Source of the DNA: Cohnella sp. CFH 77786
GTDB taxonomy: Bacteria > Bacillota > Bacilli > Paenibacillales > Paenibacillaceae
DNA length: 64,000 nt
Reading direction: 5' to 3'
NCBI RefSeq assembly: GCF_019400745.1
Contig: NZ_WJIB01000001.1
Location: 62,001 to 126,000 of the forward strand
Position numbers and translations under genes: made by a program. Shown in pieces: positions 17,457-26,352 of the stretch. How positions within the stretch are numbered: position 1 is the stretch's first letter; every line of letters begins with the position of its first letter. The notes under the pieces were generated by a model. The model was given only the letters and a program-made list of their open reading frames with translations. It had not been told where the DNA came from and ran no database searches.

Positions 17457-18699
17457 CGAACTCCCTCCCTATCCCCGACAACACTTTCTCTTGCGCGCCG
17501 ACCAGCGCGATCGCGCACGGCGCTTCCATGATCCGGTTCATCATCCCGTTCACGTCTTCCATCGTCACGCTGTCGATCCGCTCCAGCATCTCGTCGAGCG
17601 TGTAGTGCCGCCCCAGCATCAGCTCGTTTTTGCCAAGCCGGTTCATGCGGCTGCTCGTGCTCTCCAGGCTGAGGATCAAGTTCCCCTTAAGCTGCTCTTT
17701 GCCCCGGTACAGCTCCGCTTCGCTCAGTCCGTTCTGCTTCACTTCGTCCAGCACTTCCATCGTAAGCTCGTATACGTCCTTCGTCTGCTTCGGCGCGGTT
17801 CCCGCATAAACGGTGAACAGGCCGCTGTCCGCATAGGAAGTATGGTACGAGTAGACGGAGTACGCCATTCCGCGCTTCTCGCGGATTTCCTGGAACAGCC
17901 TGGAACTCATGCCTCCACCTATCGTGTTATTGAGCAGGATCATCGCGTACAGCTTCGGATCCGAGATGGAACAGCCCGAAAACGTCAGGCACAGATGGTT
18001 CTGCTCCGTCTTCTTACGGTGGAACAGGCTGCCCGAACGGAACCGCGGAGTCTCCAGAACGCCTTCCGACCCCGTCACGTCAAACCGGCCGAAATGCTTC
18101 TCGATCAGCTCCAGCACTTCTTCGCCGACGTTGCCGGCGATGCTGATCACAGTATTGTCCGTCCGGTACCTCTGGCCCATATATCTGCGCAAATCCTGCG
18201 GCCCCATCGGTCCCAGCCGGTCGGCCGTTCCCAGAATGGAATAGGCGAGCGGATGGTCGCCGTATGCCGCGCGCGAAGCCAGATCGTGCACCGTGTCGTC
18301 CGGCGTGTCCTCGTACATCGAGATTTCCTCGAGGATCACGTTCTTCTCTTTGGCCAGTTCCGTATCGGCCATCTGCGATTCGAAGAACATATCCGCCAGC
18401 ACGTCGACGGCGATCGGCAAATGCTGGTCCAGCACCTTCGCGTAATAGCAGGTATATTCCTTGGACGTGAACGCGTTTACGTTGCCGCCGATCCCGTCGA
18501 ACCGGTCGGCGATTTCCTTGGCCGAATGGCGGTTGGTTCCTTTGAACAGCATGTGTTCGACGAAATGGGAAATCCCGTTATCTTCCGGGGATTCGTTGCG
18601 GGAGCCGGTTTTGACCCAGATGCCGAACGATACCGAACGGCAGGTCGGGATCGGTTCGATCATGACGCGCAATCCGTTCTTCAATTGATATTTGTTCAC
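17419..18699 (-). CDS. mlpA: M16 family zinc peptidase MlpA
   Basis: A 426-residue processing-peptidase-like protein. HFVEH at 45-49 is the inverted zinc motif, followed by the expected downstream Glu region ([12 protein letters not shown]). It resembles mitochondrial processing peptidase beta subunits, and the B. subtilis orthologue is MlpA (YmxG). The start is GTG at 18699 with GAGGGGG 7 bases upstream. Order ylxY-mlpA matches B. subtilis. Its last 38 bases overlap the start of dut. The upstream 336-base gap is filled by an array of hairpin repeats. No signal peptide is present. Confidence 0.92.
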   Translation of the reverse strand: MNKYQLKNGLRVMIEPIPTCRSVSFGIWVKTGSRNESPEDNGISHFVEHMLFKGTNRHSAKEIADRFDGIGGNVNAFTSKEYTCYYAKVLDQHLPIAVDVLADMFFESQMADTELAKEKNVILEEISMYEDTPDDTVHDLASRAAYGDHPLAYSILGTADRLGPMGPQDLRRYMGQRYRTDNTVISIAGNVGEEVLELIEKHFGRFDVTGSEGVLETPRFRSGSLFHRKKTEQNHLCLTFSGCSISDPKLYAMILLNNTIGGGMSSRLFQEIREKRGMAYSVYSYHTSYADSGLFTVYAGTAPKQTKDVYELTMEVLDEVKQNGLSEAELYRGKEQLKGNLILSLESTSSRMNRLGKNELMLGRHYTLDEMLERIDSVTMEDVNGMMNRIMEAPCAIALVGAQEKVLSGIGREFVVSSSIEAASGE

Positions 18700-18715
18700 C
18701 CGATTTCCCCCTCTT

Positions 18716-18975
18716 ATAGGGAGTTTGACGAAGTCAAACTCTCACCGCTTATAGGGAGTTTGGCAAAGCCAAACTCTCACCTCTTTATAGGGAGTTTGAC
18801 GTGTAATCGGGAGTTTGACGGAGTCAAACTCTCACCACTCAAACTCTCACCGCTTATAGGGAGTTTGACGTGTAATCGGGAGTTTGACGGAGTCAAACTC
18901 TCACCGCTCAAACTCTCCCCGCTCAAACTCTCCCCGTGCAAATTCTCCCCGCTCAAACTCCCGCCGCTTCAAAGA
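18716..18975. repeat. Array of GAGTTTGAC/GTCAAACTC hairpins
   Basis: Four complete hairpins have 9-bp stems and 3-base loops, at 18721-18741, 18756-18776, 18811-18831 and 18880-18900. They are mixed with single arms (CTCAAACTC or GAGTTTGAC). A spacer reading TTATAGGGAGTTTGACGTGT is repeated. The second hairpin has GGC/GCC where the others have GAC/GTC, so both arms changed together. The array fills the gap between ylxY and mlpA, and I see no coding frame in it. Confidence 0.9.
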
Positions 18976-19035
18976 ATGAATCCACTATACCAAATTCCGA
19001 CAACGGCCACAACAGAGACACGTCCCGGGCCCGTC

Positions 19036-20037
19036 TCAGAACCGGGGAGTCAACAACGGCTCGACCCTCTTGGAGGACAACGTTTCCGTGACGGTTCCCA
19101 AGCGGTAGCCTTTCGCCCGGATCGACGCGATCATGCCCTTCAAGGCATCCCTTGAAGCGGAGGTCGGGTGCATCAGCACGAGCTGTCCCGGGCCGATCCG
19201 CCTGGCGATCTTGTCCACCACTGCCGAAGCCGGAGGATTTCTCCAGTCCAGCGTGTCCAGGGTCCACAGCACCGTCCGGAGACCGAACTCCCCTGCCGCT
19301 TTGACCGTCCGGGCGTCGTAGTCGCCGGAAGGCGGCGCGAACCACCGATTGCGGACCCCCAGCTTCTTCAGCAGCTCTTCCGTTCGCCCGATTTCCCTTC
19401 GTTGGCGGGCCATGTCGAGCGCGCTCATGTTCGGGTGGGTGTACGCATGGTTGGACAGCTCGTGGCCCCTGTTCAGGATGTTCTTCGCGGTTTCCATATG
19501 GCGGGAGAGCCAGGATCCGTCCAGGAAGAACGTCGCTTTGACGTTTTCCGCATCCAGCGTTTCCAACATCGAGGGCAGATATTCGTCTCCCCATGCCACG
19601 TTGATCATGAGCGCCACCATGGGCTTGGCCGGATTGCCCCGGTAAATCGGCTGCAAGGGAAGGTCGTCCAGTCCGACGGCGGGCGGAATGTCGCGGTACA
19701 CCCACGGAAAATCCGCCGAATCCGGCAGCAGGCCGAGCGACTTCGCCTTGACGTAAGTGGCTGCCGCATCGACCGCGCGCCCGTCGTATCCCGGGATCGC
19801 CTTCCAGACCCGGTCGTTGACGGCGTTCGAAGGCTCGATCCGGCGCTTGGCCGCCTCCTGCTCCACCCACTCGCGGAGAGACGGGACGCGGTCTTCGCCG
19901 CGGAAGGCCACGATGCCGGAATCGCGGTGTTTCACGGCTTGTACGAACGGCGCGAGCGGACCGTAAGCGCCGGCGATCCACACCGCGGACAAACAGGCCA
20001 GCAGGGCCGCCAGCCCTCCGGGAGATTTCATCCTCAT
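19036..20037 (-). CDS. ylxY: NodB-fold polysaccharide deacetylase-like protein YlxY
   Basis: A 333-residue protein with an N-terminal membrane/signal segment (about 8-30) and a C-terminal NodB domain. Motif 2 (SNHAYTHP), motif 3 (RWFAPPSGD), motif 4 (TLDTLDW) and motif 5 (LMHPT) are present. Motif 1, normally TFDDG with the catalytic Asp, reads INVAWGDE, so the base and one metal ligand appear lost. I recall the same in YlxY orthologues. It would be exported and may bind rather than deacetylate glycans (inference). Starts at 20037 (ATG AGG ATG) are weakly supported. The strong pnp terminator lies just upstream. Confidence 0.87.
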   Translation of the reverse strand: MRMKSPGGLAALLACLSAVWIAGAYGPLAPFVQAVKHRDSGIVAFRGEDRVPSLREWVEQEAAKRRIEPSNAVNDRVWKAIPGYDGRAVDAAATYVKAKSLGLLPDSADFPWVYRDIPPAVGLDDLPLQPIYRGNPAKPMVALMINVAWGDEYLPSMLETLDAENVKATFFLDGSWLSRHMETAKNILNRGHELSNHAYTHPNMSALDMARQRREIGRTEELLKKLGVRNRWFAPPSGDYDARTVKAAGEFGLRTVLWTLDTLDWRNPPASAVVDKIARRIGPGQLVLMHPTSASRDALKGMIASIRAKGYRLGTVTETLSSKRVEPLLTPRF

Positions 20038-20083
20038 GGCAGGAACACCCCGTCTCGTCCGATTTTCTCCCGTATCCTATGCG

Positions 20084-20118
20084 AAAAAAAACAAAAAGAG
20101 ACCTTCACAGTCTCTTTT
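20084..20118 (-). terminator. Intrinsic terminator of pnp
   Basis: A 9-bp stem AAAAGAGAC/GTCTCTTTT (20094-20102 with 20110-20118) is followed on the minus strand by T5-G-T8. This is among the strongest terminators in the window. It lies 62 bases past the pnp stop and only 47 bases before ylxY, so ylxY needs read-through or its own promoter. Confidence 0.9.
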
Positions 20119-20179
20119 GGCTTCTCGTATGCTAAACCGCGGCCGTCCCAACGGGGTCGACACGGCTTTAACCCGTCCG

Positions 20180-22279
20180 TTATACGGACACTTCTTCCGT
20201 GCCGAGCAGCGCCTTGCGGGACAAGTTGATCCGGCCCATGTTGTCGATTTCGGTGACCTTCACGACGATCTGATCGCCGATGCTCACGACGTCCTCGACC
20301 TTCGCGACCCGTTCGTTCGCCAGCTGCGAAATGTGGACCAAACCGTCCTTGTTCGGCAGGATTTCGACGAACGCGCCGAACTTCTCGATCCGTTTGACCG
20401 TGCCGGTGTAAATTTCCCCGACCTGGACTTCCTTCACGATGCCTTCGATGATTCTCTGCGCTTTCCGGTTGGCCTCTTCGTCGGTCGAGGAGATGTAAAC
20501 CGAGCCGTCCTGCTCGATGTCGATTTTGACCCCGGTGTCCTCGATGATCTTGTTGATGATTTTGCCGCCGGATCCGATGACGTCGCGGATTTTGTCCGGG
20601 TGGATCTTCATCGAAATGATCTTCGGCGCATACGGGCTGAGCGACTTGCGCGGCTCTTTCATCGTCTCGAGCATCTTGTCCAGGATGAACATCCGGCCCG
20701 CCTTCGCCTGATCCAGCGCTTGCGTGAGAATATCGCGGTCGATGCCGTCGATCTTGATGTCCATCTGGATCGCCGTAACGCCAGCCGAGGTTCCCGCGAC
20801 TTTGAAGTCCATATCCCCGAGGTGGTCTTCCATTCCTTGAATGTCCGTCAAAATCGAGAAATGGTCCCCATCCTTGATGAGTCCCATCGCCACGCCCGCC
20901 ACCGGGGCCTTGATCGGAACCCCCGCGTCCATCATGGCCAGCGTGCTCGCGCAAATGCTCGCCTGGGAAGTGGAACCGTTGGACTCCAGCACCTCGGATA
21001 CGAGACGAATCGTATACGGAAACTCCGCCTCGGAAGGAATGACCTTCAGCAGGGCGCGTTCTCCGAGCGCTCCGTGGCCGATTTCGCGGCGTCCCGGCGG
21101 ACGCAGGGGCCGCGCTTCGCCGACGGAAAACGGCGGGAAGTTGTAATGGTGCATGAACCGTTTGGACTCTTCGAGGCCGATGCCGTCTAGAATCTGCACG
21201 TCTCCCAAAGCGCCGAGGGTACATACGCTAAGCGCCTGGGTCTGGCCGCGGGTGAACAACCCGGAACCGTGCGTCCGGGGCAGCAGGCCGACGTCGGACG
21301 TGATCGGACGGATTTCGTCCAATGCGCGTCCGTCCGGACGGACCTTGTCGTGGGTGATGAGCCGGCGCACTTCGTTTTTGACGATGTCGTACAGCACTTC
21401 TTTGACGTCGGCGAGCTTCTCCGGCGTCTCGGCATAGACCGTCTCGAAATGTTCGACCGTCTCCGCGTTGATCGCGTCGATGGCGTCCTGCCGGGCGTGC
21501 TTCTCCGGAATGCGGACCGCTTCGACCAAGCGGGCTTGCGCGTAGGCTTGTACATCCGATTCGACCGCCGGATCCACGGAGTGAAGCTGAACCTCCATCT
21601 TCGGAGCGCCGGCCTTGGCGACCAGCTCGTCGATCGTGGCGACGATTTTCTTGATTTCCTCGTGGCCGTACATGATCGCTTCGAGCATATCGGCTTCCGG
21701 CACTTCGTCGGCCTCCGCCTCGACCATCATGATGGCTTCACGGGTACCCGCCACGACGACGTACAGGTCGCTCTTCTCTTCCTGCTCGACCGTCGGATTA
21801 ATGATGAATTGTCCGTCCACCCGTCCGACGATGACGCCTCCGATCGGCCCGTTAAACGGGACGTTGGAGATGGAGAGCGCCGCAGAAGTGCCGATCATCG
21901 CGGCGATTTCGGGAGAGCAGTCCTGATCGACGCTCATGACGAGGTTGACGATCTGAACGTCGTTCCGGAAGCCTTCCGGAAACAGCGGCCGGATCGGCCG
22001 GTCGGTCAGGCGGCTGGCGAGAATCGCTTTCTCGCTCGGGCGTCCTTCCCGCTTGATGAATCCGCCCGGAATTTTCCCTACGGCATACAGCCGCTCTTCA
22101 TAGTTGACGGTCAGCGGAAAAAAGTCCAGGTCCTTCGGACCCGGGGAAGCCGTAACCGTCGACAGGACGACCGTGTCCCCGTAACGGACGACGACCGCTC
22201 CGTTCGCCTGTTTGGCCAGGCGTCCCGTCTCCAGCTCGAACGGCCTTCCGCCGAGCTGCATTGACACGCGGTGTTCCAT
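20180..22279 (-). CDS. pnp: Polynucleotide phosphorylase
   Basis: A 699-residue PNPase. Two RNase PH-like domains are linked by the helical domain; [15 protein letters not shown] and SNGSTSQAS mark the active second domain. A KH domain ([13 protein letters not shown]) and a C-terminal S1 domain ([19 protein letters not shown]) follow. It degrades RNA 3'-5' using phosphate. The ATG at 22279 has AAGGAGG 7 bases upstream, and an earlier in-frame ATG lies before that site. It follows rpsO across a bipartite hairpin that should control read-through. This order is conserved widely. Confidence 0.97.
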   Translation of the reverse strand: MEHRVSMQLGGRPFELETGRLAKQANGAVVVRYGDTVVLSTVTASPGPKDLDFFPLTVNYEERLYAVGKIPGGFIKREGRPSEKAILASRLTDRPIRPLFPEGFRNDVQIVNLVMSVDQDCSPEIAAMIGTSAALSISNVPFNGPIGGVIVGRVDGQFIINPTVEQEEKSDLYVVVAGTREAIMMVEAEADEVPEADMLEAIMYGHEEIKKIVATIDELVAKAGAPKMEVQLHSVDPAVESDVQAYAQARLVEAVRIPEKHARQDAIDAINAETVEHFETVYAETPEKLADVKEVLYDIVKNEVRRLITHDKVRPDGRALDEIRPITSDVGLLPRTHGSGLFTRGQTQALSVCTLGALGDVQILDGIGLEESKRFMHHYNFPPFSVGEARPLRPPGRREIGHGALGERALLKVIPSEAEFPYTIRLVSEVLESNGSTSQASICASTLAMMDAGVPIKAPVAGVAMGLIKDGDHFSILTDIQGMEDHLGDMDFKVAGTSAGVTAIQMDIKIDGIDRDILTQALDQAKAGRMFILDKMLETMKEPRKSLSPYAPKIISMKIHPDKIRDVIGSGGKIINKIIEDTGVKIDIEQDGSVYISSTDEEANRKAQRIIEGIVKEVQVGEIYTGTVKRIEKFGAFVEILPNKDGLVHISQLANERVAKVEDVVSIGDQIVVKVTEIDNMGRINLSRKALLGTEEVSV

Positions 22280-22454
22280 GCATAAACCTCCTTCATTTAG
22301 ACCTATGTACATTCGACACTGTTCCCATTATTTCCTGCCGGCATCTTCGTTAGGCATGAAAACGCGATCGGAAAACGGCCTGAACCCGAAATCATCCCCG
22401 AAAGCGACGTTTCCTGGTTCCCCGCTTCCGATGGCAAAGGGGGGGCCCTGGAGA

Positions 22455-22517
22455 TATAAAAAGCAACCCAGGACCGTTCGGGACGGAAACGTCCCGAGCG
22501 ATTCGGCCAGGTTGCTT
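22455..22517 (-). terminator. Bipartite terminator hairpin between rpsO and pnp
   Basis: The outer stem AAGCAACC/GGTTGCTT (22461-22468 with 22510-22517) encloses an inner CGGGAC/GTCCCG hairpin (22479-22484 with 22491-22496). On the minus strand the outer stem is followed by TTTTTATA. It begins 15 bases after the rpsO stop. In other bacteria this spacer holds a leaky terminator and RNase processing sites. Confidence 0.8.
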
Positions 22518-22531
22518 GGCGGGTCACGGAA

Positions 22532-22801
22532 TTAGCGGCGCAAGCCGAGTTTCTCGATCAGGGCGCTGTACCGTTCAACGTCTTTGTTCTTCAAGTACGC
22601 CAGCAGCTTACGGCGCTGACCGACCATCTTGAGCAGACCGCGGCGGGAGTGGTGGTCCTTCTTGTGTTCCCGCAGGTGGGTCGTCAAGTTGTTGATGTTT
22701 TCCGTAAGGATAGCGATCTGGACTTCCGGGGAACCGGTGTCCGAAGCGTGCGTCTTGTGCTGTTCGATCAGCTCTTGTTTACGCTCTTGAGTGAGTGCCA
22801 T
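22532..22801 (-). CDS. rpsO: 30S ribosomal protein S15
   Basis: An 89-residue S15 of exactly the normal length, with the conserved [20 protein letters not shown] and LIEKLGLR segments. It binds the 16S central domain early in 30S assembly. An AAGGAGGTG site lies a good distance before the ATG. It has its own promoter (22907-22936) and a leader of about 100 bases with a GC-rich UUCG hairpin. S15 represses its own synthesis in several bacteria, so this leader is a candidate control site (inference). Confidence 0.98.
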   Translation of the reverse strand: MALTQERKQELIEQHKTHASDTGSPEVQIAILTENINNLTTHLREHKKDHHSRRGLLKMVGQRRKLLAYLKNKDVERYSALIEKLGLRR

Positions 22802-22906
22802 CCTGTTTCACCTCCTTCGTTGGAATCGCCGTTAGCCTCGCCGCCGACGGTGAGATCGGGCGGCCAAGCCAAGGTTCTGGCTGCGCGCGAACGCGCAACG
22901 TGATTT

Positions 22907-22936
22907 AGTATAGCACACCCGGCCATGGAGTTACAA
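22907..22936 (-). promoter_or_regulatory. Promoter of rpsO with structured leader
   Basis: On the minus strand TTGTAA (22931-22936), 18 bases, then TATACT (22907-22912) preceded by TGC, an extended -10. Just downstream GCGCG-TTCG-CGCGC forms a very stable hairpin in the leader. The leader continues to the rpsO ribosome site near 22810 and shows no open frame. Confidence 0.65.
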
Positions 22937-22950
22937 TGCAACCGCGAAAA

Positions 22951-23940
22951 TTATTGTTCCCTCAGCCGGTCAAGAATCGACCGCGCGCGATCCGAGTCTT
23001 GGGCGATCTGAGCGACCAGCTCGTCTACGGAGCCGAACTTCCGTTCGTCCCTCAGGTATTCACGGAACGTCAGCTCGATCGGCCGACCGTACAAATCCCC
23101 CGAGAAGCCGAACAAGTGCGCTTCCAGCTTCAACTCGCCCATGGGGGCTTCGAAGGTGGGCCTGTATCCGACGTTGAGCACCGCGTCATGCGTTTCCTCA
23201 ACTTCCCCCCGGCCGCCGACGACTCCGGCCGTGACGGCATAGACGCCGACGCGCGGGATGACGTAAGGCTGCTCCGGCAGTACGTTGGCCGTCGGAAAGC
23301 CGAGCAGCCGGCCCCGGGCTTGTCCGTGCACGACCGTCCCTCTCAAAGAGTAAGGCCGGCCCAAGAGCCGGGCGGCGATGTCGCAGCGACCTTCGGCGAG
23401 TTCCTCGCGGATCCGCGTGCTGCTGACCTTGTCTCCGCCGCCCTCCACAGGCTCCGCCACCGCCACCTCGATGGCGCCTTCCCCGCATCTGCGCAGCGTA
23501 TCGGAATTGCCCTCCCCCATGTGACCAAAAGAAAAGTCGAAGCCGACGACGGCCGTCCGGACATCGAGAGGGAGAAGCAGCTCCCGGACGAACTTCTCCG
23601 CGGTGATTTCCGCGAACGCGCGGTCGAACCGGATGACGTAGGCGGCTTCCGCCCCCAGCGATTCGAGAAGCTTCAGCTTGTCCTCCAGGGGCGTAAGAAC
23701 CGTCCGGTATTGATCGCCCTGCCCCAATACGGCTCTCGGATGGGGGTCGAACGTCATCACCGCAGGCGTCTGGCCGCGCTCGCGCCCCTGGGCGACCGCG
23801 CGGCGGATGACTTCCGCGTGCCCCAGATGGACACCGTCGAAAAATCCGATGGCGATCGACAATCCCCCCGCTTTGCGGGCTCCCGCCGGAAGCGACGATC
23901 CGTCTCCGACCGCCTCTGCTGTCAATTCGTATCTCTCCAC
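22951..23940 (-). CDS. ribF: Bifunctional riboflavin kinase/FAD synthetase RibF
   Basis: A 329-residue protein. The N-terminal nucleotidyltransferase domain has GFFDGVHLGH, and the C-terminal flavokinase domain has GRLLGFPTANV. It makes FMN from riboflavin and then FAD. The start chosen is GTG at 23940, because AAAGGGGA lies 7 bases upstream. An ATG at 23946 is only one base from that site and so less likely. The gene (ribC in B. subtilis) follows truB, as expected. Confidence 0.94.
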   Translation of the reverse strand: MERYELTAEAVGDGSSLPAGARKAGGLSIAIGFFDGVHLGHAEVIRRAVAQGRERGQTPAVMTFDPHPRAVLGQGDQYRTVLTPLEDKLKLLESLGAEAAYVIRFDRAFAEITAEKFVRELLLPLDVRTAVVGFDFSFGHMGEGNSDTLRRCGEGAIEVAVAEPVEGGGDKVSSTRIREELAEGRCDIAARLLGRPYSLRGTVVHGQARGRLLGFPTANVLPEQPYVIPRVGVYAVTAGVVGGRGEVEETHDAVLNVGYRPTFEAPMGELKLEAHLFGFSGDLYGRPIELTFREYLRDERKFGSVDELVAQIAQDSDRARSILDRLREQ

Positions 23941-23975
23941 TGCCATTCCCCTTTGCAAACCGTGGCTGCGACCGG

Positions 23976-24926
23976 TTAATTCCCGTCTTGGTCGTGCTCC
24001 GCGGGCGGAAACACCTTCACGGCGCGCAGCCATCCGGAGTCCTCTTCCAGTTCGAAAATGCCGAGAAACCCTCCGCCGGGCCGGTCCACCAGCCACAATC
24101 CCGCTCCCTCCGGCACGGGATTCAAGCGGGAAGCCCGAATCGGCTTGCCTTGTACCGCGTGCAGGGATTCGGGCATCGGTGCCGAAGTTCTCGGAAGATG
24201 GGTGAGCAAGCGGTCGGCGGGAACGATCCGGTCCCGGAGCGTCCCTTCACGGACCAGCTCCGGAATGTCCTCGAGCGTCACGCATTGCTCGCGCCTCAGT
24301 CCCGCGCTCTCGGTACGGACGAGCGATGCCATCACTGCGGGAACGCCGAGTCTTCGTCCTATATCTACGCACAACGTCCGGATATATGTCCCTTTCGAGC
24401 AGCGGACCGAAAACCGGATCTCCGGCCGGGAGATCCCCGCGGTGACGTTCAGAATGTCGATCGCGTGAATCGTCGCTCTTCTCGGTTTGCGCTCGACGGC
24501 AATCCCTTGCCGGGCAAGCTCGTACAGACGTTTGCCGTTCACCTTGACGGCGGAAACCATCGGAGGGATTTGCTCGATCTCGCCTAAGAAGGAGAGTACC
24601 GCTTCCTTCATCCGTTCCTCCGTCAAATGGGAAACGTCCGCTTCTTCGGTGACGGTTCCTTGCAGGTCTTCCGTGTCGGTCGCGATTCCGAAACGGAGGG
24701 TCGCTTCGTACGTTTTCGGCATTTCCTGCAAATATTCCACGAACCGGGTCGCCCGGCCGACGCACAGCGGGAGCACGCCCGTCACCGCCGGATCCAGCGT
24801 GCCCGTATGGCCGATCCGTCTGACGCCAAGAAGGCGGCGGGCTTTGGCCACGACGTCGTGAGAGGTCCAGCCGGCCGGTTTCCAGACCGCCAGCACTCCG
24901 TCCGCCGCAACGGTCGTTCCTTTCAT
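23976..24926 (-). CDS. truB: tRNA pseudouridine(55) synthase TruB
   Basis: A 316-residue pseudouridine synthase. The catalytic Asp45 is in GHTGTLDPAVTGVL, and the start VLAVWKPAGWTSHD is typical. A C-terminal PUA-like domain follows. It modifies U55 in the T loop of tRNAs. The ATG at 24926 overlaps the nrnA stop (ATGA), with GGAGG 4 bases upstream. The frame is open further upstream within nrnA, but those codons are not part of TruB. Confidence 0.95.
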   Translation of the reverse strand: MKGTTVAADGVLAVWKPAGWTSHDVVAKARRLLGVRRIGHTGTLDPAVTGVLPLCVGRATRFVEYLQEMPKTYEATLRFGIATDTEDLQGTVTEEADVSHLTEERMKEAVLSFLGEIEQIPPMVSAVKVNGKRLYELARQGIAVERKPRRATIHAIDILNVTAGISRPEIRFSVRCSKGTYIRTLCVDIGRRLGVPAVMASLVRTESAGLRREQCVTLEDIPELVREGTLRDRIVPADRLLTHLPRTSAPMPESLHAVQGKPIRASRLNPVPEGAGLWLVDRPGGGFLGIFELEEDSGWLRAVKVFPPAEHDQDGN

Positions 24927-25903
24927 GGGGCCTCCAGCTCTTTTCGTAAATACGCGATCACTTGCTCCATCGCTTCGGCCAGCGGAACCGTCAGCCGGCA
25001 GCCGGCGGCGCGGACGTGCCCGCCTCCGCCGAAATGCTTGGCCGCTTCCGCCACGTTGACCCGGCCGGCCGAACGCATGCTGACCTTCACCGATTTCGCG
25101 CCGTTTTCCTTGAACAGGACTCCGACCTCTACCCCTTCGATGTTCCGCGGATAATTGACGAGACCTTCCAGGTCTTCGTTGGATGCGCCGGTTTCCTCCA
25201 AATCCTCGGAGGTCACCCAAATCCAGCCGATCCGCTGGTCATCGCTAAACGCGAGCCGGGAAAGCCCGCGCTGGATCATCCGCATCTGCCCCATGGACAT
25301 GCGTTCGAGGAGCTCCTCGGCCAGCATCGGTCCCGGCGCCCCGGCTTCCAGCAAACGGGAGGCCGCCTCCATCACGAACGGGCTCGTATTGGAATAGCGG
25401 AACCCGCCCGTATCCGTCAGAAGCCCCGTGTATAAGGCGGAGGCGATGTCGGCATCCAAGGAAAACCCCATGTGGACGGCCAATTCGTACAGGATCTCGG
25501 CCGTCGCCGCCGCATCGAAACGGAGCAGGTTCACGGAGCCGTACGCATCGTTCGTCGGGTGGTGATCGATGTTGAGGAGATCGTATCCGTCCTCGAACCA
25601 TCGCTGCGCCGGTCCGACCCGGGCGAAGTCGGCGCAGTCCACCGCGATGACGTGCCGGAATTTCCGCTCCGGTTCGCCGTCCCCGCATCCCATGATGTCG
25701 CCGCTTTTCCATAGGAATCGCAGGCGCGAGGGTACGGGCCCTTCGTTCATCATGGCGAATGTCTTGCCCAGCCGGTGCAGCATCCAACCGATCGCGACGG
25801 TGGAGCTGATGGCATCCCCATCCGGCTGCACATGGGACACGACGAGAAAATCGTCACGTTCCCTCAGAAAATCCGCCGCTTGCGTGAGTTTCGCTTCCCA
25901 CAT
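24923..25903 (-). CDS. nrnA: DHH-family bifunctional oligoribonuclease/PAP phosphatase NrnA
   Basis: A 326-residue DHH/DHHA1 phosphoesterase. HVQPDGDA, VDCAD and NIDHHPTN are the metal-binding motifs of the DHH domain, and GGGGHVRAAG is the DHHA1 substrate motif. Family members degrade short RNA oligomers and hydrolyse 3'-phosphoadenosine 5'-phosphate. The ATG is preceded by GGGGGG. It sits between rbfA and truB and overlaps truB by 4 bases. In B. subtilis nrnA is elsewhere on the chromosome, so the placement here is a lineage difference, fitting a link to translation and RNA turnover. Confidence 0.92.
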   Translation of the reverse strand: MWEAKLTQAADFLRERDDFLVVSHVQPDGDAISSTVAIGWMLHRLGKTFAMMNEGPVPSRLRFLWKSGDIMGCGDGEPERKFRHVIAVDCADFARVGPAQRWFEDGYDLLNIDHHPTNDAYGSVNLLRFDAAATAEILYELAVHMGFSLDADIASALYTGLLTDTGGFRYSNTSPFVMEAASRLLEAGAPGPMLAEELLERMSMGQMRMIQRGLSRLAFSDDQRIGWIWVTSEDLEETGASNEDLEGLVNYPRNIEGVEVGVLFKENGAKSVKVSMRSAGRVNVAEAAKHFGGGGHVRAAGCRLTVPLAEAMEQVIAYLRKELEAP

Positions 25904-25950
25904 CCGTTTCCCCCCAAGCGTCTATTAGGAATTCCTGCAATTGGCAAATA

Positions 25951-25986
25951 AACCGGGACGCGTCAAGGCTGACGCGTTTCCCGGTT
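25951..25986 (-). terminator. Strong hairpin spanning the rbfA stop codon
   Basis: A 15-bp stem with a 2-base bulge (25951-25965 with 25970-25986) and a 4-base loop includes the last codons and the stop of rbfA. On the minus strand it is followed by TTTATTTG. It may act as a weak terminator or mRNA stabiliser before nrnA. Confidence 0.5.
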
Positions 25987-26319
25987 GATTTGCTGCAGCA
26001 GCGATTCGATATGGCTGCCGTATTCGATGGAACTGTCGAACCGGAATTCGATTTCCGGCGTATGGCGAAGCCGGACGCGCCGGCCGAGCTCCGTACGGAG
26101 AAACCCTTTCGCCCGGCCGATCGCGTGAAGCGTCGCTTCCTTCTGTTCTTCGCTGCCCAGTATGCTGAGATACACGCGGGCGAGCGACAAATCGCCGGTC
26201 ACGTCCACTCCGGTCACGGTGATGAATCCGATGCGCGGATCCTTCAGTTCGGTCTGGATGATACCGCTGATTTCTTTTTTGATCTGTTCCCCGACCCTGC
26301 CCGTTCGGAATTTGGCCAT
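25963..26319 (-). CDS. rbfA: Ribosome-binding factor A
   Basis: A 118-residue KH-fold protein with the family features RVGEQIKKEIS, LKDPRIGFITVTGV and RHTPEIEFRFD. RbfA helps late maturation of the 16S 5' end and cold adaptation. The ATG has an AGGTGAT site upstream. It follows infB directly: ylxP, which separates infB and rbfA in B. subtilis, is absent, because the gap is only 33 bases. A strong hairpin overlaps the 3' end. Confidence 0.95.
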   Translation of the reverse strand: MAKFRTGRVGEQIKKEISGIIQTELKDPRIGFITVTGVDVTGDLSLARVYLSILGSEEQKEATLHAIGRAKGFLRTELGRRVRLRHTPEIEFRFDSSIEYGSHIESLLQQINRETRQP

Positions 26320-26352
26320 GCCGTATCACCTCGCCTAAGTTCGCTCTCTCGG

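Noticed and set aside
18716..18975. CRISPR or rho-independent terminator cluster
   Set aside because: Repeats are short inverted hairpins without T runs and with no unique spacers.
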